From: VFZN01 sp963709325
GTDB taxonomy: Bacteria; Acidobacteriota; Vicinamibacteria; Vicinamibacterales; UBA2999
Length of the DNA stretch: 64,000 bases
Assembly (NCBI GenBank): GCA_963709325.1
Contig: CAVPVV010000003.1
Coordinates: 3,410,001-3,474,000 of the forward strand
Reading direction: 5' to 3'
Of this stretch, positions 1 to 10,300 are shown in pieces. Numbering within the stretch: position 1 is the stretch's first letter; every line of letters begins with the position of its first letter. The translations under genes were made by a program, and so were the position numbers. Below the pieces are notes generated by a model, which saw only the letters and a program-made list of their open reading frames with translations, did no database searches and was not told the DNA's origin.

Positions 1-156
1 CTCGCTCTGATTCGGTCGCTGGACGCCGACGCCCTCGCGCGCCAGACCGTCGCCAACAACAACCCGGTCTCCGCGCGCGCGATCTGCTGGATCATGGCGG
101 GCCACTGCCAGCACCACCTCGGAATCCTGCACGAACGCTACGGAGTCGCCGCGTAA
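1..156 (+). CDS. DinB-family protein, C-terminal fragment
   Basis: The gene is cut by the left edge; only the last 51 codons are present, reading in frame from base 1 to TAA at 154-156. The visible peptide AGHCQHHLGILHERYG resembles the C-terminal end of DinB/YfiT-like four-helix-bundle proteins, in which histidines hold a divalent metal. Those proteins are damage-inducible or thiol-dependent transferase-like enzymes; the substrate here cannot be told. The next gene is on the opposite strand and converges on it. Assignment rests on one short motif. Confidence 0.6.
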   Translation, partial: LALIRSLDADALARQTVANNNPVSARAICWIMAGHCQHHLGILHERYGVAA

Positions 157-183
157 AACGAAACAACGCTTCGTGGTTTCTTC

Positions 184-2646
184 TTATCGCTGCTGGGTAC
201 TGGTAGCTGCCGGGTTCAACTGCGTCACGCTCTGCGTGACCGATTCGACCTTGCCGCGCGAGTAGGCGACCGGGAAGTAGCGGCCGCGGGCCCAGAGCTC
301 GAACAGATTGCGGTACTCGGGGCTGTCGGGATTGCCAGACTGGCCCGGGTTGTTGAGGCCGATCGAGTTGTCCCAGTTCTCGGTGTCGGCGATGATCTTG
401 AGCGAACCGCCCGAGGTCTGGTTGTCGCCGCCGCCGGTCGCGCTGACCGTGTCGCCGTCGCCGCCGCGGGGCAGCGGGCCGACGTTCAGCTTCGCCCGCG
501 TCGCGTCGTTGACGGCGGCGGACAGCGGGTGCCGGATCAACGCGTGGTGGTAGTTGTCCTGGCCCCACTGCCACTTCGCCATGTCCGGCCCGAAGCGCTT
601 GGTCAGCTCGGCGACCGCTTCGTCGAGGCTCCTGGTCACGAGCGCGTCACGCGCGGCGGTCGGGTCGGCGCCGAAGCGGCCGTCGGGCGCGTAGAGCCAG
701 TCGATGATGCGCTTCGGTCGAGACGAAGTTCGCGCCGAGCGCCTGGCGCGCGGCAGCCGGGAATCATCACGTCGCGGACGTTGGCGAGCAGTCGCCGCTG
801 GAACATGCCGAAGATGCCGGCCGGCACGGAGTCCTTGTCGATCACGAAGTCCCACCCGAGCAGCATCTCGCGCGCTTTCGCCGAGGTCGCGTTGTTCAGC
901 GTGCAGGTCGCGCAGCAGCGGCACCAGCGCGCGCGCCGGGATCGACAGGTCGTCGTTCTGCAGCCGCGCCATCTCGGCGACGCTGAACAGCCGGCCGGAG
1001 CCGAGCACTTCAGCGATGCGCGAGGCGCGGTACGGATCGGCCCAGGTGTAGTGCATCGCTTCCGGATACGGGTAGTCGTTCGGGAACAGGTAGTGGTTGG
1101 CGGTAGCGACGAAGCCGCGCGCCGGATTCACCTCGTGCGGCAGCGCGGTGATCGGCAGGTAGCCGTCCCACTCGTAGCGGCCGTCGCCCGGGCACCGGCA
1201 GCATCCCGCTCCAGTTGCGGCGCAGCGGCTGGATGCCGGCGGACTGCCAGCCGATGGTGCCGGTCCGGTCGACCCAAACCATGTTCTCCGACGGCATGCG
1301 GCTGTACCCGCACGCGTCGCGGAACTCCTCCCACGTCTTCGCCTGGTTCATCCGCAGGCTGGCCAGATACGGCGACGAGCCAGTCTCCATCCACGCCGCC
1401 CGCAGCGCGTAGGCCTTGCGATTGGCGCGGTCCTCGTAGATCACCGGGCCGTGCCGCGTGTACTTGAACTCGACCGCGGCCGGCTGCTCGCCCTTGACCG
1501 GAATCGTGTCGTTGACGATCCGCATCGGCTCCCACTGCCCCCGGTAGCGATACTCGTTGGGGTTGGCCGGGTTCACGTCGTAGACGTAGAGGTCTTCGCT
1601 GTCGTTGCCGAAGATGGTCAGGCCCCAGGCGCCGTACTCGTTGTGGCCGATCGAGATCGCCGGGCAGCACCGGCTCGCCGCCGCCGATCACGTTCCAGCC
1701 CGGCGCCACGAGGTGCACCCAGTAGCGCAGCGACGGTGCGCCCTGCACGCGGTGCGGATCGTTGGCGAGGATCGGATAGCGTGCTCTGGGTCTTCGAGCC
1801 GCTGACGACCCAGTTGTTGGAGCCGATGTCGCGCGGGTTGATCAGATCCTCGTCGGGAGTCGGGAGTCGGGAAGCGGGAGTCGGAAGAGCGCTCGCCCTC
1901 TGTGTCGAGCCTCGATACTCGGGAAGCACGTCCTCCGGCTTGAACTCCACCGCCTCGCGGAACGCGTTGTACAGCGACAGCACGTCGTCGGGGAAGATCT
2001 TCGGATCGAGGGCCGGGTCGGGTCCGAACTCCGGGTTGCCGCCCTGGCAGTAGATCAGGTCTTTCAGCTGGTCGGCGGGCATGTGCTTCAGCGCCCGCAT
2101 CAGGCGCGCTTCTTCGGTGACGTTCGCGGTCAGGCTCTGATGCCGCGAGATCACGACCGCCGGTGTCCAGCGGCCGGGCGTCATGCCGAGCATCTTGAGC
2201 TCGATCGGCAGCAGCGACGGGTTACGCTCGACTTCCGCGATGTAGGCGTTCACGCCGCGGACGAACGACTCGATGATCGCCTTGCCGTGCGGGTGGTAGT
2301 GATTCAGCTCGGCGTCGAGGTCGCCGCGGTACATGTGGAGCCGCGCGCCGCGATCGCGCTCGAGCTCGCGCTGGCCGACGACCTCGGCCAGCGTGCCGGT
2401 CGCCTGGCGCCGCCACAGCTCGAACTGGAACAGGCGGTCCCTGGCCGCCGCATAGCCTTGCGCGAAGAACAGGTCCTGCTCGTTCTGGGCGTAGATGTGG
2501 TTGATGCCCCAGCGGTCGCGGCGGATCTCGACCGGCTGAGTCACGCCGGCGACCGAAAGCGTTTGCGGGGCCGACTGCTCCGAGCCGGCAAGTGCCACCG
2601 GTCCGGACAGCACGACGAGGGTCACGAGTGCGGCGTAGGGCTTCAC
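184..2646 (-). CDS. Penicillin acylase family protein (peptidase S45), frameshifted
   Basis: N-terminal nucleophile amide hydrolase of about 820 residues, made as one precursor that cuts itself into alpha and beta chains and acts in the periplasm. The family cleaves penicillin G, acyl-homoserine lactones or other N-acyl amides. The catalytic serine is in GSNNWVVSGSKT (Ser codon 1819-1821). An N-terminal signal peptide (VTLVVLSGPVALAGS) follows the GTG start at 2646, which has AAGGAG six bases upstream. The tail LFELWARGRYFPVAYSRG is typical of the family. About five single-base shifts (near 1790, 1665, 1195, 895 and 770) break the frame, but every segment still matches the family in order, so I treat it as one gene read through sequence errors. 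A heptamer tract sits in the spacer just before the catalytic serine. Substrate (antibiotic, quorum signal or other amide) cannot be told from sequence. Confidence 0.85.
1855..1882. repeat. Heptamer tract inside acylase gene
   Basis: Four consecutive 7-base units: GGGAGTC twice, then GGGAAGC, then GGGAGTC. It lies inside the acylase coding sequence, 11 codons upstream of the catalytic serine codon, so on the minus strand it encodes a Pro/Thr/Ser-rich stretch of the spacer peptide. Confidence 0.8.
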
Positions 2647-2661
2647 AGCTGCTCCTTGTCG

Positions 2662-2776
2662 AGGCTTCAGGCTTCGGGCGTCAGGCCTCACGCCTGGAAC
2701 TGAAATCCGATCCTGACGTGGAAGCCTAAGGCTTCCGGTCTCCTGCCTCAAGTCCCAAGTCCCAGGCGCCAAGTCC
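2662..2776. repeat. Two heptamer tracts between acylase and argH
   Basis: Bases 2662-2696 are five heptamers varying on AGGCTTC. Bases 2742-2776 are five heptamers varying on CAAGTCC. Between them is a short palindrome-like segment (GAAGCC / GGCTTC). The block fills nearly the whole divergent intergenic space; the argH promoter box begins three bases after it. Confidence 0.8.
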
Positions 2777-2779
2777 CGC

Positions 2780-2785
2780 TATACT
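2780..2785 (+). promoter_or_regulatory. -10-like box TATACT for argH
   Basis: TATACT ends 11 bases before the ATG at 2797 and no Shine-Dalgarno sequence lies between. The spacing would put the transcription start a few bases before the ATG (near-leaderless mRNA). Confidence 0.5.
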
Positions 2786-2796
2786 CGGGTTTTCGC

Positions 2797-4271
2797 ATGC
2801 GTTTCGCCCCCGAATACATCTCCATCGTCCTCAACGAGAACTTCGAAGACGCCAAGGAGCTGCTGCTCTCGCCGCTGATGGCGATCAATTACGCCCACCT
2901 GGTGATGCTGGCCGAGCAGGGCATCATGTCGCGCGAGGACGCGCGGGCGCTGCGCGACGCGCTCGACGGCATCTCGCTCGACAGCGTCCGCGAGGTCACC
3001 TACGACGGCACCTACGAGGACCTGTTCTTCTACATCGAGCGGCTGATCGACAAGGCGGCCGGCGAGGACATCGCCGGCCGTCTGCACACGGCGCGCAGCC
3101 GCAACGACATCGCGATGACGATGTACCGGATGCTGGCAGCGGGAGTTCATCGCGGCGGTCGCGCGGGCGCGATTGAACTGCGCGCGGCGCTCATCGACGC
3201 TGGCCGGCGCGGCATCACCGACACCATCTACGGCGCGCACACGCACACGCAGCCGGCGCAGCCGACGACCATCGCGCATTACCTGCTGGCGATCATCGAG
3301 CAGCTCGAGCGCGATACGGCGCGGCTCGCGGCGGCGCTACGAGTCCACGAACCGCAATCCGCTCGGCGCCTGCGCGATCACCGGCACCGGGTTTCCAATC
3401 GATCGCGAACCGCACCAGCGAGCTGCTCGGCTTCTCGGCGCCGACCTGCAACACCTACGGCAGCATCGCGACGGTCGACTACCTGCTCGAGAGCGTGTCG
3501 GCGACCAGCGTGCTGCTCGATCGGCCTCGGCCGCGTCGTCCAGGACCTGCTGCTGTGGTGCACGATGGAGTTCGGCTACCTGCGGCTCAGCGACGGCTTC
3601 GTGCAGGGCAGCAGCATCATGCCGCAGAAGCGCAATCCGGTGGCGCTCGAGCACGCCCGCGCGATCGGCAGCAAGGCCGTCGGCCAGGCGCAGGCGATTG
3701 CCACCGCCGTCCACAACACGCCGTTCGGCGACATCGTCGACACCGAAGACGACCTGCAGCCGCTCGTCGCGTCGATGTTCCGCGATGCGACGCGCATGGT
3801 CACGCTGGTCGGCGGCGGCGATGCGCGGCGCCGATTTCGACGTCGCAAAGCTGGCGTCGCGCGCGGGCGAGGGCGGCACCACGCTCACCGAACTGGCCGA
3901 CACGCTGGTGCGCGACCACGGTCTGCCGTTCCGCTCGGCGCATGCGATTGCCGCGATGCTGCTGAAGGCGCGAACCGAGGATCCGCGAGGCGTCCGCTGT
4001 CCGACGCGCTGGCTCGACGGCGTCGCCGGCGATTCTCGGCAGGCCGCTCGCCTATACGCGAGGCCGAGCTGCAGACGCATCATGAGCCCCGCGCACTTCG
4101 TCGCAGGTCCGCACGACCTACGGCGGTCCGGCGCCGGACGAGACGCTGCCGCGCCTTGGCGAGTCGCAGCAGGAGTCGCTCGACCGCGATCGCGAAGCGC
4201 TGGCAGGCACGGCGGGAGCACCTCGGCGCGCGCGGAGCGCCAGCTCGCGAGCCCGCGTCAAGGCGCTGTAG
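2797..4271 (+). CDS. argH: Argininosuccinate lyase, frameshifted
   Basis: Last step of arginine synthesis: splits argininosuccinate into arginine and fumarate; cytosolic tetramer. The N-terminal third is clean (MRFAPEYISIVLNENFEDAK onward) with the family motif HTARSRND near residue 100. The fumarase/aspartase signature GSSIMPQKRNP is clear at about 3610-3640, preceded in other frames by GACAITGTGFPIDR and ELLGFSAPTCNTYGSI. Several indels (near 3145, 3195, 3345, 3410, 3520, 3825 and after 3990) split the gene, and the end at TAG 4269-4271 is inferred from the final peptide LASRVKAL once an extra C is removed. About 490 residues if repaired, normal for ArgH. The catalytic-loop region is a somewhat divergent version (QKRNPVALEH), but order and spacing fit ArgH better than adenylosuccinate lyase or fumarase. 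Confidence 0.82.
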
Positions 4272-4365
4272 ATGCAGATGCAGCGCACACTACCTCCGCG
4301 TGCTCGATCGTCTGGGTCGTGACGCTCGCCGCGCTCTACTCGTCCAGCGTTACTTCACCAGCTGA
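4272..4365 (+). CDS. Small single-helix membrane protein, frameshifted
   Basis: Immediately after the argH stop, ATG 4272 (or 4278) begins a short gene that, allowing one indel, reads a basic start, a hydrophobic helix (IVWVVTLAALY) and a short tail (QRYFTS) ending at TGA 4363-4365. About 30 residues. It is too short for family assignment. The arrangement (short amphipathic N-terminus, one helix) and position 12 bases before the symporter start suggest a real small membrane gene, possibly co-transcribed with the symporter. Confidence 0.45.
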
Positions 4366-4377
4366 CGCCGAATCGCG

Positions 4378-6094
4378 ATGAGCCGCATCGACTGGCTGGT
4401 GGTGATCGCCTACCTGACGTGGGTGATCTGGGACGGCCTTCGGCAGGCCCGGAAATCGAAAGAGCTCGAGGGTTACCTGGTCGCCGGCCGCAGCCTGCCG
4501 TGGTGGCTGGTCGGGCTGTCGGTGATGGCCACGCAGCTGTCGGCGATCACGATGATCGGCACGACCGGCCAGGCCTACGCCAACGGCATGCGCTTCCTGC
4601 AGAACTACTACGCGCTGCCGATGGCGATGATCATCCTGTCGGTGACGCTGGTGCCGTTCTTCCACCGGGCCAACGTCTTCACCGCGTATCAGTACCTGGA
4701 GACGCGTTTCGACGCGAAGACCCGGACCTTCACCGCGCTGCTGTTCCTGTTCTCGCGCGCCTGTCGTGCAGCGTCGTGATCTCGGCGCCGGCGGTCGTGA
4801 TGTCGGTGATTCTCGGGCTGAACGTGACGTTCACGTGCCTGCTGATCGGCATCCCGACCACGATCTTCACGATGTTCGGCGGCGTCCGCGCGGTGGCCTA
4901 CACCGATGTCAAGCAGATGGTCGTCGTCGTGCTCAGCCTGCTGATCGGCGGTCGCGATGCTGGTCCTGGGGCTGCCGCACGACGTCGGGTTCGGGACGCG
5001 CTGCACGTCGCCGGTACGACCGGCCGGCTGCAGATGTTCGACTTCCGGCTTCGACCTGACCGAGCAGTACACGTTCTGGTCCGGGCACCATCGCCGCGTT
5101 CTTCCTGTTCCTGTCGTACTTCGGCACCGACCAGAGCCAGGTGCAGCGCTACCTGGCGGCGAAGTCGGTCGACGAAGCGCGCTCGTCGCTGTTGATGAGC
5201 GCCTACTGGAAGATCCCGCTCCAGTCGCTGGTGCTGATCGTCGGCGTGCTGATGTTCACGTTCTACCTGTTCATGCAGCCGCCGATGCTCTTCAACCCGG
5301 TCCACGAACCGGCGGTGCGAGCCAGCGCGCGGGCCGGCGGAGTATCGCGGCGCTGGAGCAGCGGTTCGAGGCCGCGATCGACGCGCGGCGGAAGGCGGCG
5401 GAAGCAGCGGCGTCGATGCGGCGCGGCGGTGACGCGGCGGCTCGCGCGATGTCGAAGCCGCGTTTCCAGGCTGCCGACGAACGAGGTCAAGGGCGTCCGC
5501 GCCGAAGCGGTCGGCGCTCGTTCGCGACGTCTCCGGCGACCGCGTCGTACAACGACGTGAACTACGTGTTCCCGACCTTCGTGACGACGACGCTGCCGAT
5601 CGGGCCTCGTCGGCCTGATCGTCGTCGGCCATCCTCGTTGCCGCGATGTCGGCCTCGTCGGCCGAGCTGACGCGCGTTGTCGACGGCCAGCGTCATCGAC
5701 TTCTACCAGCGGTTCGGGCCGTCGCAGGCCGACGAGCAGCACCTGCTGAGGGCATCGCGGCTGGCGACCGGCTTCTGGGGACTGTTCGCGTCGATCGTCG
5801 CCGATGTGGGCGGTGGAGCTGGGATCGCTCATCGAGGTCGTCAACCGCTTCGGGTCGCTCTTCTACGGCTCGATTCTCGGGGTGTTCCTGCTGGCGATTG
5901 GCGTCAAGCGGGCCAACAGCACCGGCGCGTTCGTCGGCGTGCTGGTCGGGATGGTGACCATCCTGTCGATCGCGACCTTCACGAAGATCGCCTTCCTCTG
6001 GCACAACCTGATTGGCGCCGCCGTCGTCGTCACCGTCGGCATCATCGTCAGTGCCCTGACAGGCGGCCGGCCTGAGGCGCCAGCCCGCAGCTGA
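4378..6094 (+). CDS. Sodium:solute symporter (SSS family), frameshifted
   Basis: Inner-membrane Na+-coupled transporter with LeuT-like fold. The start ATG 4378 gives MSRIDWLVVIAYLTWVIWDG followed by the family hallmark GYLVAGRSLPWWLVGLSVMATQLSAIT in the first two helices. Later segments in shifted frames carry further helices, GTDQSQVQRYLAAKS (sodium-binding helix region) and the last three helices (GVFLLAIGVKRANSTGAFVG). Total about 570 residues, usual for the family with an extra soluble loop near 5330-5560. At least six indels, most of which look like single inserted bases in GG/CC contexts, break the frame. Substrate not identifiable; relatives carry proline, sugars, pantothenate or organic acids. 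Flanked on both sides by tiny one-helix membrane genes. Confidence 0.85.
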
Positions 6095-6096
6095 CG

Positions 6097-6192
6097 ATGG
6101 GACGCATACTGCTGCCCGTCATCCTCGGCGTCATTGGCGTCCTGGTCGTCTCGTGGCTCCTCGGCGAATTGTTGCGCCAGCGCCGCCGCTGA
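6097..6192 (+). CDS. 31-residue single-helix membrane protein
   Basis: ATG 6097 to TGA 6190-6192, two bases after the symporter stop. The peptide is MGRILLPVILGVIGVLVV then SWLLGELLRQRRR: one strongly hydrophobic helix and a basic C-terminal tail, so it would sit in the inner membrane with the tail probably in the cytoplasm. No family recognised. Tight coupling to the symporter suggests a small accessory subunit, as known for other secondary transporters; this is inference. The open frame is short, but composition is far from random. Confidence 0.55.
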   Translation: MGRILLPVILGVIGVLVVSWLLGELLRQRRR

Positions 6193-6203
6193 GGGCCGAC
6201 GCC

Positions 6204-6473
6204 GCGTCCATTGGCGATTGGTGATTGACGATTGATGATTTGTTGATGATTGAAGACTTGGGGATTGCGCCATTCGATTGACGATTGCGGCGTTGGCGAT
6301 TTCGGGATTTGATGAATGACGATTGAGGATTGTGGCGGCTCGGCCGAATCTCCAATCGTGATTCCCGCAATCGTCAATTTCTCATTGCCCCATTCGCCAA
6401 TTGAATAGCGCAATCGCCAATCTCCGGATCGTCAATAAATCGTCAATCGCCAATCCTCAATCGTCATTGGACA
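6204..6473. repeat. Dispersed inverted heptamer element, copy A
   Basis: About 270 bases starting GCGTCCATTGGCGATTG and ending with the near-inverse (CAATCGTCATTGGAC). The left half is built from GATTG-containing 7-base units, the right half from CAATC-containing units, so the whole can fold back. It fills the gap between the convergent 31-residue gene and the YCII gene, ending 11 bases before the YCII stop. Copies B (47234-47532) and C (53908-54153) share its ends and internal words. Confidence 0.8.
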
Positions 6474-6484
6474 CGGCCACCGAC

Positions 6485-6778
6485 TCAGAGGCGGTCGAGC
6501 TCCTCCTTGCCGATCACCACGTTCCACACTAGCAACTCGTATTGAGCCACCCCGGCAAGGTAGTAGGGGTCGGAGTCGCGGATGGCGTCGAGCGCCTTGT
6601 GCGGGTCGTCGTCGGGCAGGCGGAGCAGGAACATGCCGCCGAAGCGAGGGTCGTGCGGTCCGGCTGCGAGCAGGGTGCCGGCCGCCTTCAGCTCGCGCTG
6701 GTAGGCGCGGTGGGCCTCCTGAACGGCGAGCACCTCCTCGATCGGGCGGCGATAGCGGACAATGGCGATTCCATACAT
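6485..6778 (-). CDS. YCII-related domain protein
   Basis: A 97-residue alpha/beta protein of the YciI/YCII group (ferredoxin-like dimers; members include enzymes and stress-linked proteins, most uncharacterised). The pattern YRRPIEEVLAVQEAHRAY...AAGTLLAAGP and the Asp-Pro-Tyr near the end (DSDPYYLAGVAQYELL) match the family, including the conserved histidine in EAHRAY. Start chosen at ATG 6778-6776 because the domain begins at once after it. That ATG overlaps the ATG of the divergent asparaginase gene in a shared CATG. Role in this organism unknown. Confidence 0.75.
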   Translation of the reverse strand: MYGIAIVRYRRPIEEVLAVQEAHRAYQRELKAAGTLLAAGPHDPRFGGMFLLRLPDDDPHKALDAIRDSDPYYLAGVAQYELLVWNVVIGKEELDRL

Positions 6779-7262
6779 GGCGATTCGTATTTTCGTCACC
6801 GGCGGCACGTTCGACAAGGAGTATGACGAGCTCCACGGCCGGCTGTTCTTCAAGGACACGCACATTGGAGAGATGCTGACGCTCGGGCGTTCCCGCGTCG
6901 AGGTCAGCGTCCGGACGCTGATGATGATCGACAGCCTCGACATGACCGACGCCGACCGCGATCTCATCGTCTCCAACTGCCGGCAATGCGGTGAGCCGCG
7001 CATCGTCATCACCCACGGCACCGACACGATGGTCGAGACCGCTGCGGCGCTGGCCCGTGCCGGGCTGGAGAAGACCATCGTGCTCACCGGCGCGATGATC
7101 CCCTACGCCTTCGGCAGCTCCGACGGCCTGTTCAACCTCGGAAGCGCGCTGTCCTTCGCCCAGGTCCTGCCGCCAGGCATCTACGTGGCGATGAACGGCA
7201 CCGCGTTCGCGTGGGACCAGGTTCGCAAGAACACGAAGACCGGCTACTTCGAAGCCATGTGA
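6777..7262 (+). CDS. Asparaginase/glutaminase-family protein, half-size
   Basis: 161 residues from ATG 6777 to TGA 7260-7262. It contains both catalytic blocks of type I/II asparaginases: TGGTFDKEYDE near residue 10 (nucleophile Thr) and HGTDTMVETA near residue 85 (Thr-Asp pair), then LTGAM. The C-terminal domain of full-length (about 330 residues) enzymes is missing and the gene ends with a normal stop and no continuing homology, so this is a stand-alone short member, known as asparaginase-domain proteins in many bacteria. Predicted to deamidate asparagine or a related amide; activity without the second domain is uncertain. An alternative start at 6762 would add five residues. Confidence 0.75.
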   Translation: MAIRIFVTGGTFDKEYDELHGRLFFKDTHIGEMLTLGRSRVEVSVRTLMMIDSLDMTDADRDLIVSNCRQCGEPRIVITHGTDTMVETAAALARAGLEKTIVLTGAMIPYAFGSSDGLFNLGSALSFAQVLPPGIYVAMNGTAFAWDQVRKNTKTGYFEAM

Positions 7263-7372
7263 TCGGTCCGCGGTCGTATCGGCAATGGCCGGGCTGGCGT
7301 CGAAGCTCGTGCGCAACCGCCGCTTGCGGCGTATGCTTCCGCTGCCGCGCTACGCGGCGATAAGGGGGGCCT

Positions 7373-10300
7373 ATGCGCTTCAGGGAATTGGCCGCGAAGA
7401 GCACCATCGCGGCTTACCTCGTCAGCTTTGTCTTATCCGACTACCAGATGGTCCGGCTCCAGGCCGCCAGCCAGGCCGCGCCGGACGCCGCAGCGATCCG
7501 GCAGATCATCGGCGTCGCTTCCGTCGGCAAGCCCTTGAGTGGCGGCGGCGCCGGACCGGCGAGCCTGGCCGGACAACCCGAGGTCCTCGCGCCCAGTTCG
7601 GCCCTTTCGGCGGCAATTGCCACCTCTGTCGCGGGTCCGGCGTTCGGTGCCGTGTCGCTGCTGGCCGACTGGGACGGCCGCGAGGACCTTACCGCGGATC
7701 GCAGCCGGCGAATCGACGACCAGCTCGCCAACCCCCCCGCGGCCGGCAAGCCCGTACTGACGCGGGCCGCGATCTCCGAGCACACCGTCGCGAACGGTTT
7801 CAACGAGAACGTGTACTACTACGGCGATTCCGCCGGCGGCCTGAGCGTGGTCGTGGACCAGGGCGGCAACGGAACCATCGACAATCGGCTGAACCTGAGC
7901 CTGCCGACGATGCTGAACGCGTTTGGCACGCTCAGCAGCGACAGCCAGGTGGTCGTGACCGGCCTCTGCGTCAACCCTGTTTCCGAGCTTTCGGCCTACG
8001 CCGCCGTCAACGGCGCCTTCGCATTCTTCAACACGCGGGTCGGTGAACAGCTGATCGTCACCTTCACCGATTTCGGTGGTGGACTTCGCATCACTGGCAG
8101 CAACCAGCTGGTGCGAAGCGGCGTTCTTGCGTATCCGATGGCGGACGTCGTCAGCCCAGCGGCCGCGCCGCCCGGGATTCAGACACCGGTGGGCTTTCCG
8201 ATCACGTTCGGCGGCGGATTTGGCATCGCCTTTTCGCCCTTCGCGAACGTGGCTGGTTGTGCAGTGGACGACGACGGCAGCGTGTACTTTCAGCAGGTGG
8301 ACCTGCAGCAGTTCACCGGCGCGAACATTGTCAAGATCGCGCGCACCGGGACGAACCAAGATCGGGCGCTGGCGACCAGCCCGTTCCAGATCATCACCAC
8401 TTTGAACCCGGCAAACGGGGTTTACGGCACCGTGACGGGGCCGGCGGAGTTCAGCAATCGTTTCACCAACTACTCCGGGACGTCCACGACGTGGGGGAAC
8501 ATCGCGGCCCTCGCCGCGGGGCCGAACAACACGCTCTATGCGGCGGTCGCGCAGTCGGCGAGCCCCGGCTCGGCCTCGACCGGCCTGTTCGACAACAGCC
8601 CGGCGCTCGGGCCGACGCCATCGATGATCATCAGCTTCGCCGATACGGTCGGGACGTTGGTCGCCAGTCCGGAGGTTGTATTGCAGGACGGCATCGCCGA
8701 CGCGGTGGCCGGCGCGGGGCCTGCCACACCCGGCGTGAACAACTTCCGGGTCTTCGCCCAGGGTTCCGGACCGGACCGTCGCGGCGCGAACGCACCGGTG
8801 TTCGGGACGATCGCGGATACGCTCAAGCTCGACTTCCAGGTGGACTTCACCATCTACTCCGGCCTGGCCGTCAACGAAGCGCGTGACGTGTTCCTCATCT
8901 CGGGCGGCACCCCGGCGGGCGTGGGTCGCAATCCGTCGCCCACGACCGGTGAGATCCAGGTCTTCACCGACCGGGCGCCGGCCGATCGGCGCGCCGATTA
9001 CGTCGATCTCCGCGGCGATGGCCTGCCGGACCCGCCGGGCAACGGCGGCACCACCGGCGACGGAGATTCGGACCGGTTCGATCACATCTTCGCAATGGCG
9101 CCGCTCGACGCAGTATCGCTGACGCCAGCCGGCCTCGCCGGTCTGTCGACCGGCTTCCTGCGCTACACCAACCGCCTCGCGCCGAACGCGATCAGCCCAG
9201 GTGTGACCCTCGGACAGACCGTGCCAGTACAGACGGACGATTCCACGGCCGGTCCGATCTTCTTCGGGGGCCTCGATCCGGGATTCCAGGCCGGCGGCGG
9301 CGACGATTTTCGCCTTCCGTCGACGGGCGACGACGCAGCCACCGGCGGGGTGCCGCCGGTCGCGAACCCTGCAAGCGGCGGGTTCGAGTTCAATATGGGG
9401 ACGGGCGGCGCGTGCGTCGCGCCGTGGAACGCGTTCTTCCTCAACTCCAACGGCAACATCACGTTCGGCGCAGGAGACACCGACTTCTCTCCGACCGCGG
9501 CTGAGATGCTCACCGGCGTCCCCCGCATTGCCCCTGCGTGGCGAGACTTCAATTTGGCGGTGCGGCCCACGCGGCTCAGCGCGTTCCCGATCCAGGCGCT
9601 CGGGTTCGCGGGCGTCAACGAGTTCAAGGTCCGCTGGATCAACGCGGTGCGCTTCGACGCTGCCGTCGGCGCACCATCCCGGAACACCTTCTCGGTGGCG
9701 ATGTTCGACGACGGCATAGGTCAGGACGAGAACGCCGCGGCGGGCACGGTCGAAGGCCCCACCGACAACCGGTTCCTCGCCGGTCCGAACGGCGCCGTGG
9801 CCGCGTTGCTTCGGCCCGACGGTGTGGCGCCGTTCACCTTCGACTACGGTTGGATGGACGACCCGGCCGCGTTCAGCCCGGCCGTCAGTGCCGCCCTGAC
9901 CGGCTACTCGATCGGGAGCCAGCCGGCCGGCTCGATCGCCGAAGTGAACCTGAGCGAGCTTGGGCGAAACGCAATCGTCGGCGCGGGTCGTGTCGCAGAG
10001 ACCGCGATCTTCGAGTTGTTCAACGCCAACGACTTCGACCTGCGCAGCGAAGGAAACGATGGCGCCGCATCGACGCCCGCTGGGCAGCCCAACCCGAACC
10101 GGGAGGTCCTCGACTTCTTCGGGCGGACGTGCGCCTCGCCGGCCCTCCGGCTGACCACCGAGGTGGTCGGCAGCGGCAGCGTCACCGGCACCGGCATCGC
10201 GTGCCCCGGCGACTGCGAGGAGTTGTTCCCCTCCGGCACCTCGGTCACGCTGACCGCGACAGCCGCTCCCGGATTCAACTTCAGCGACTGGATCGGGTGC

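Noticed and set aside
184..6094. True pseudogenes
   Set aside because: All segments keep full-length homology in order, the shifts are mainly single inserted bases, and similar damage hits polA, serC and acs; sequencing error explains this better than decay.
6204..6473. Possible CRISPR array
   Set aside because: Units are about 7 bases, degenerate and change orientation halfway; there are no fixed-length repeats, unique spacers or cas genes.
7433..9085. 550-residue minus-strand open frame inside the large secreted protein gene
   Set aside because: Shadow frame typical of high-GC third positions; composition is Arg/Gly/His-rich with no motifs, while the plus-strand frame is long and has recognisable domains.
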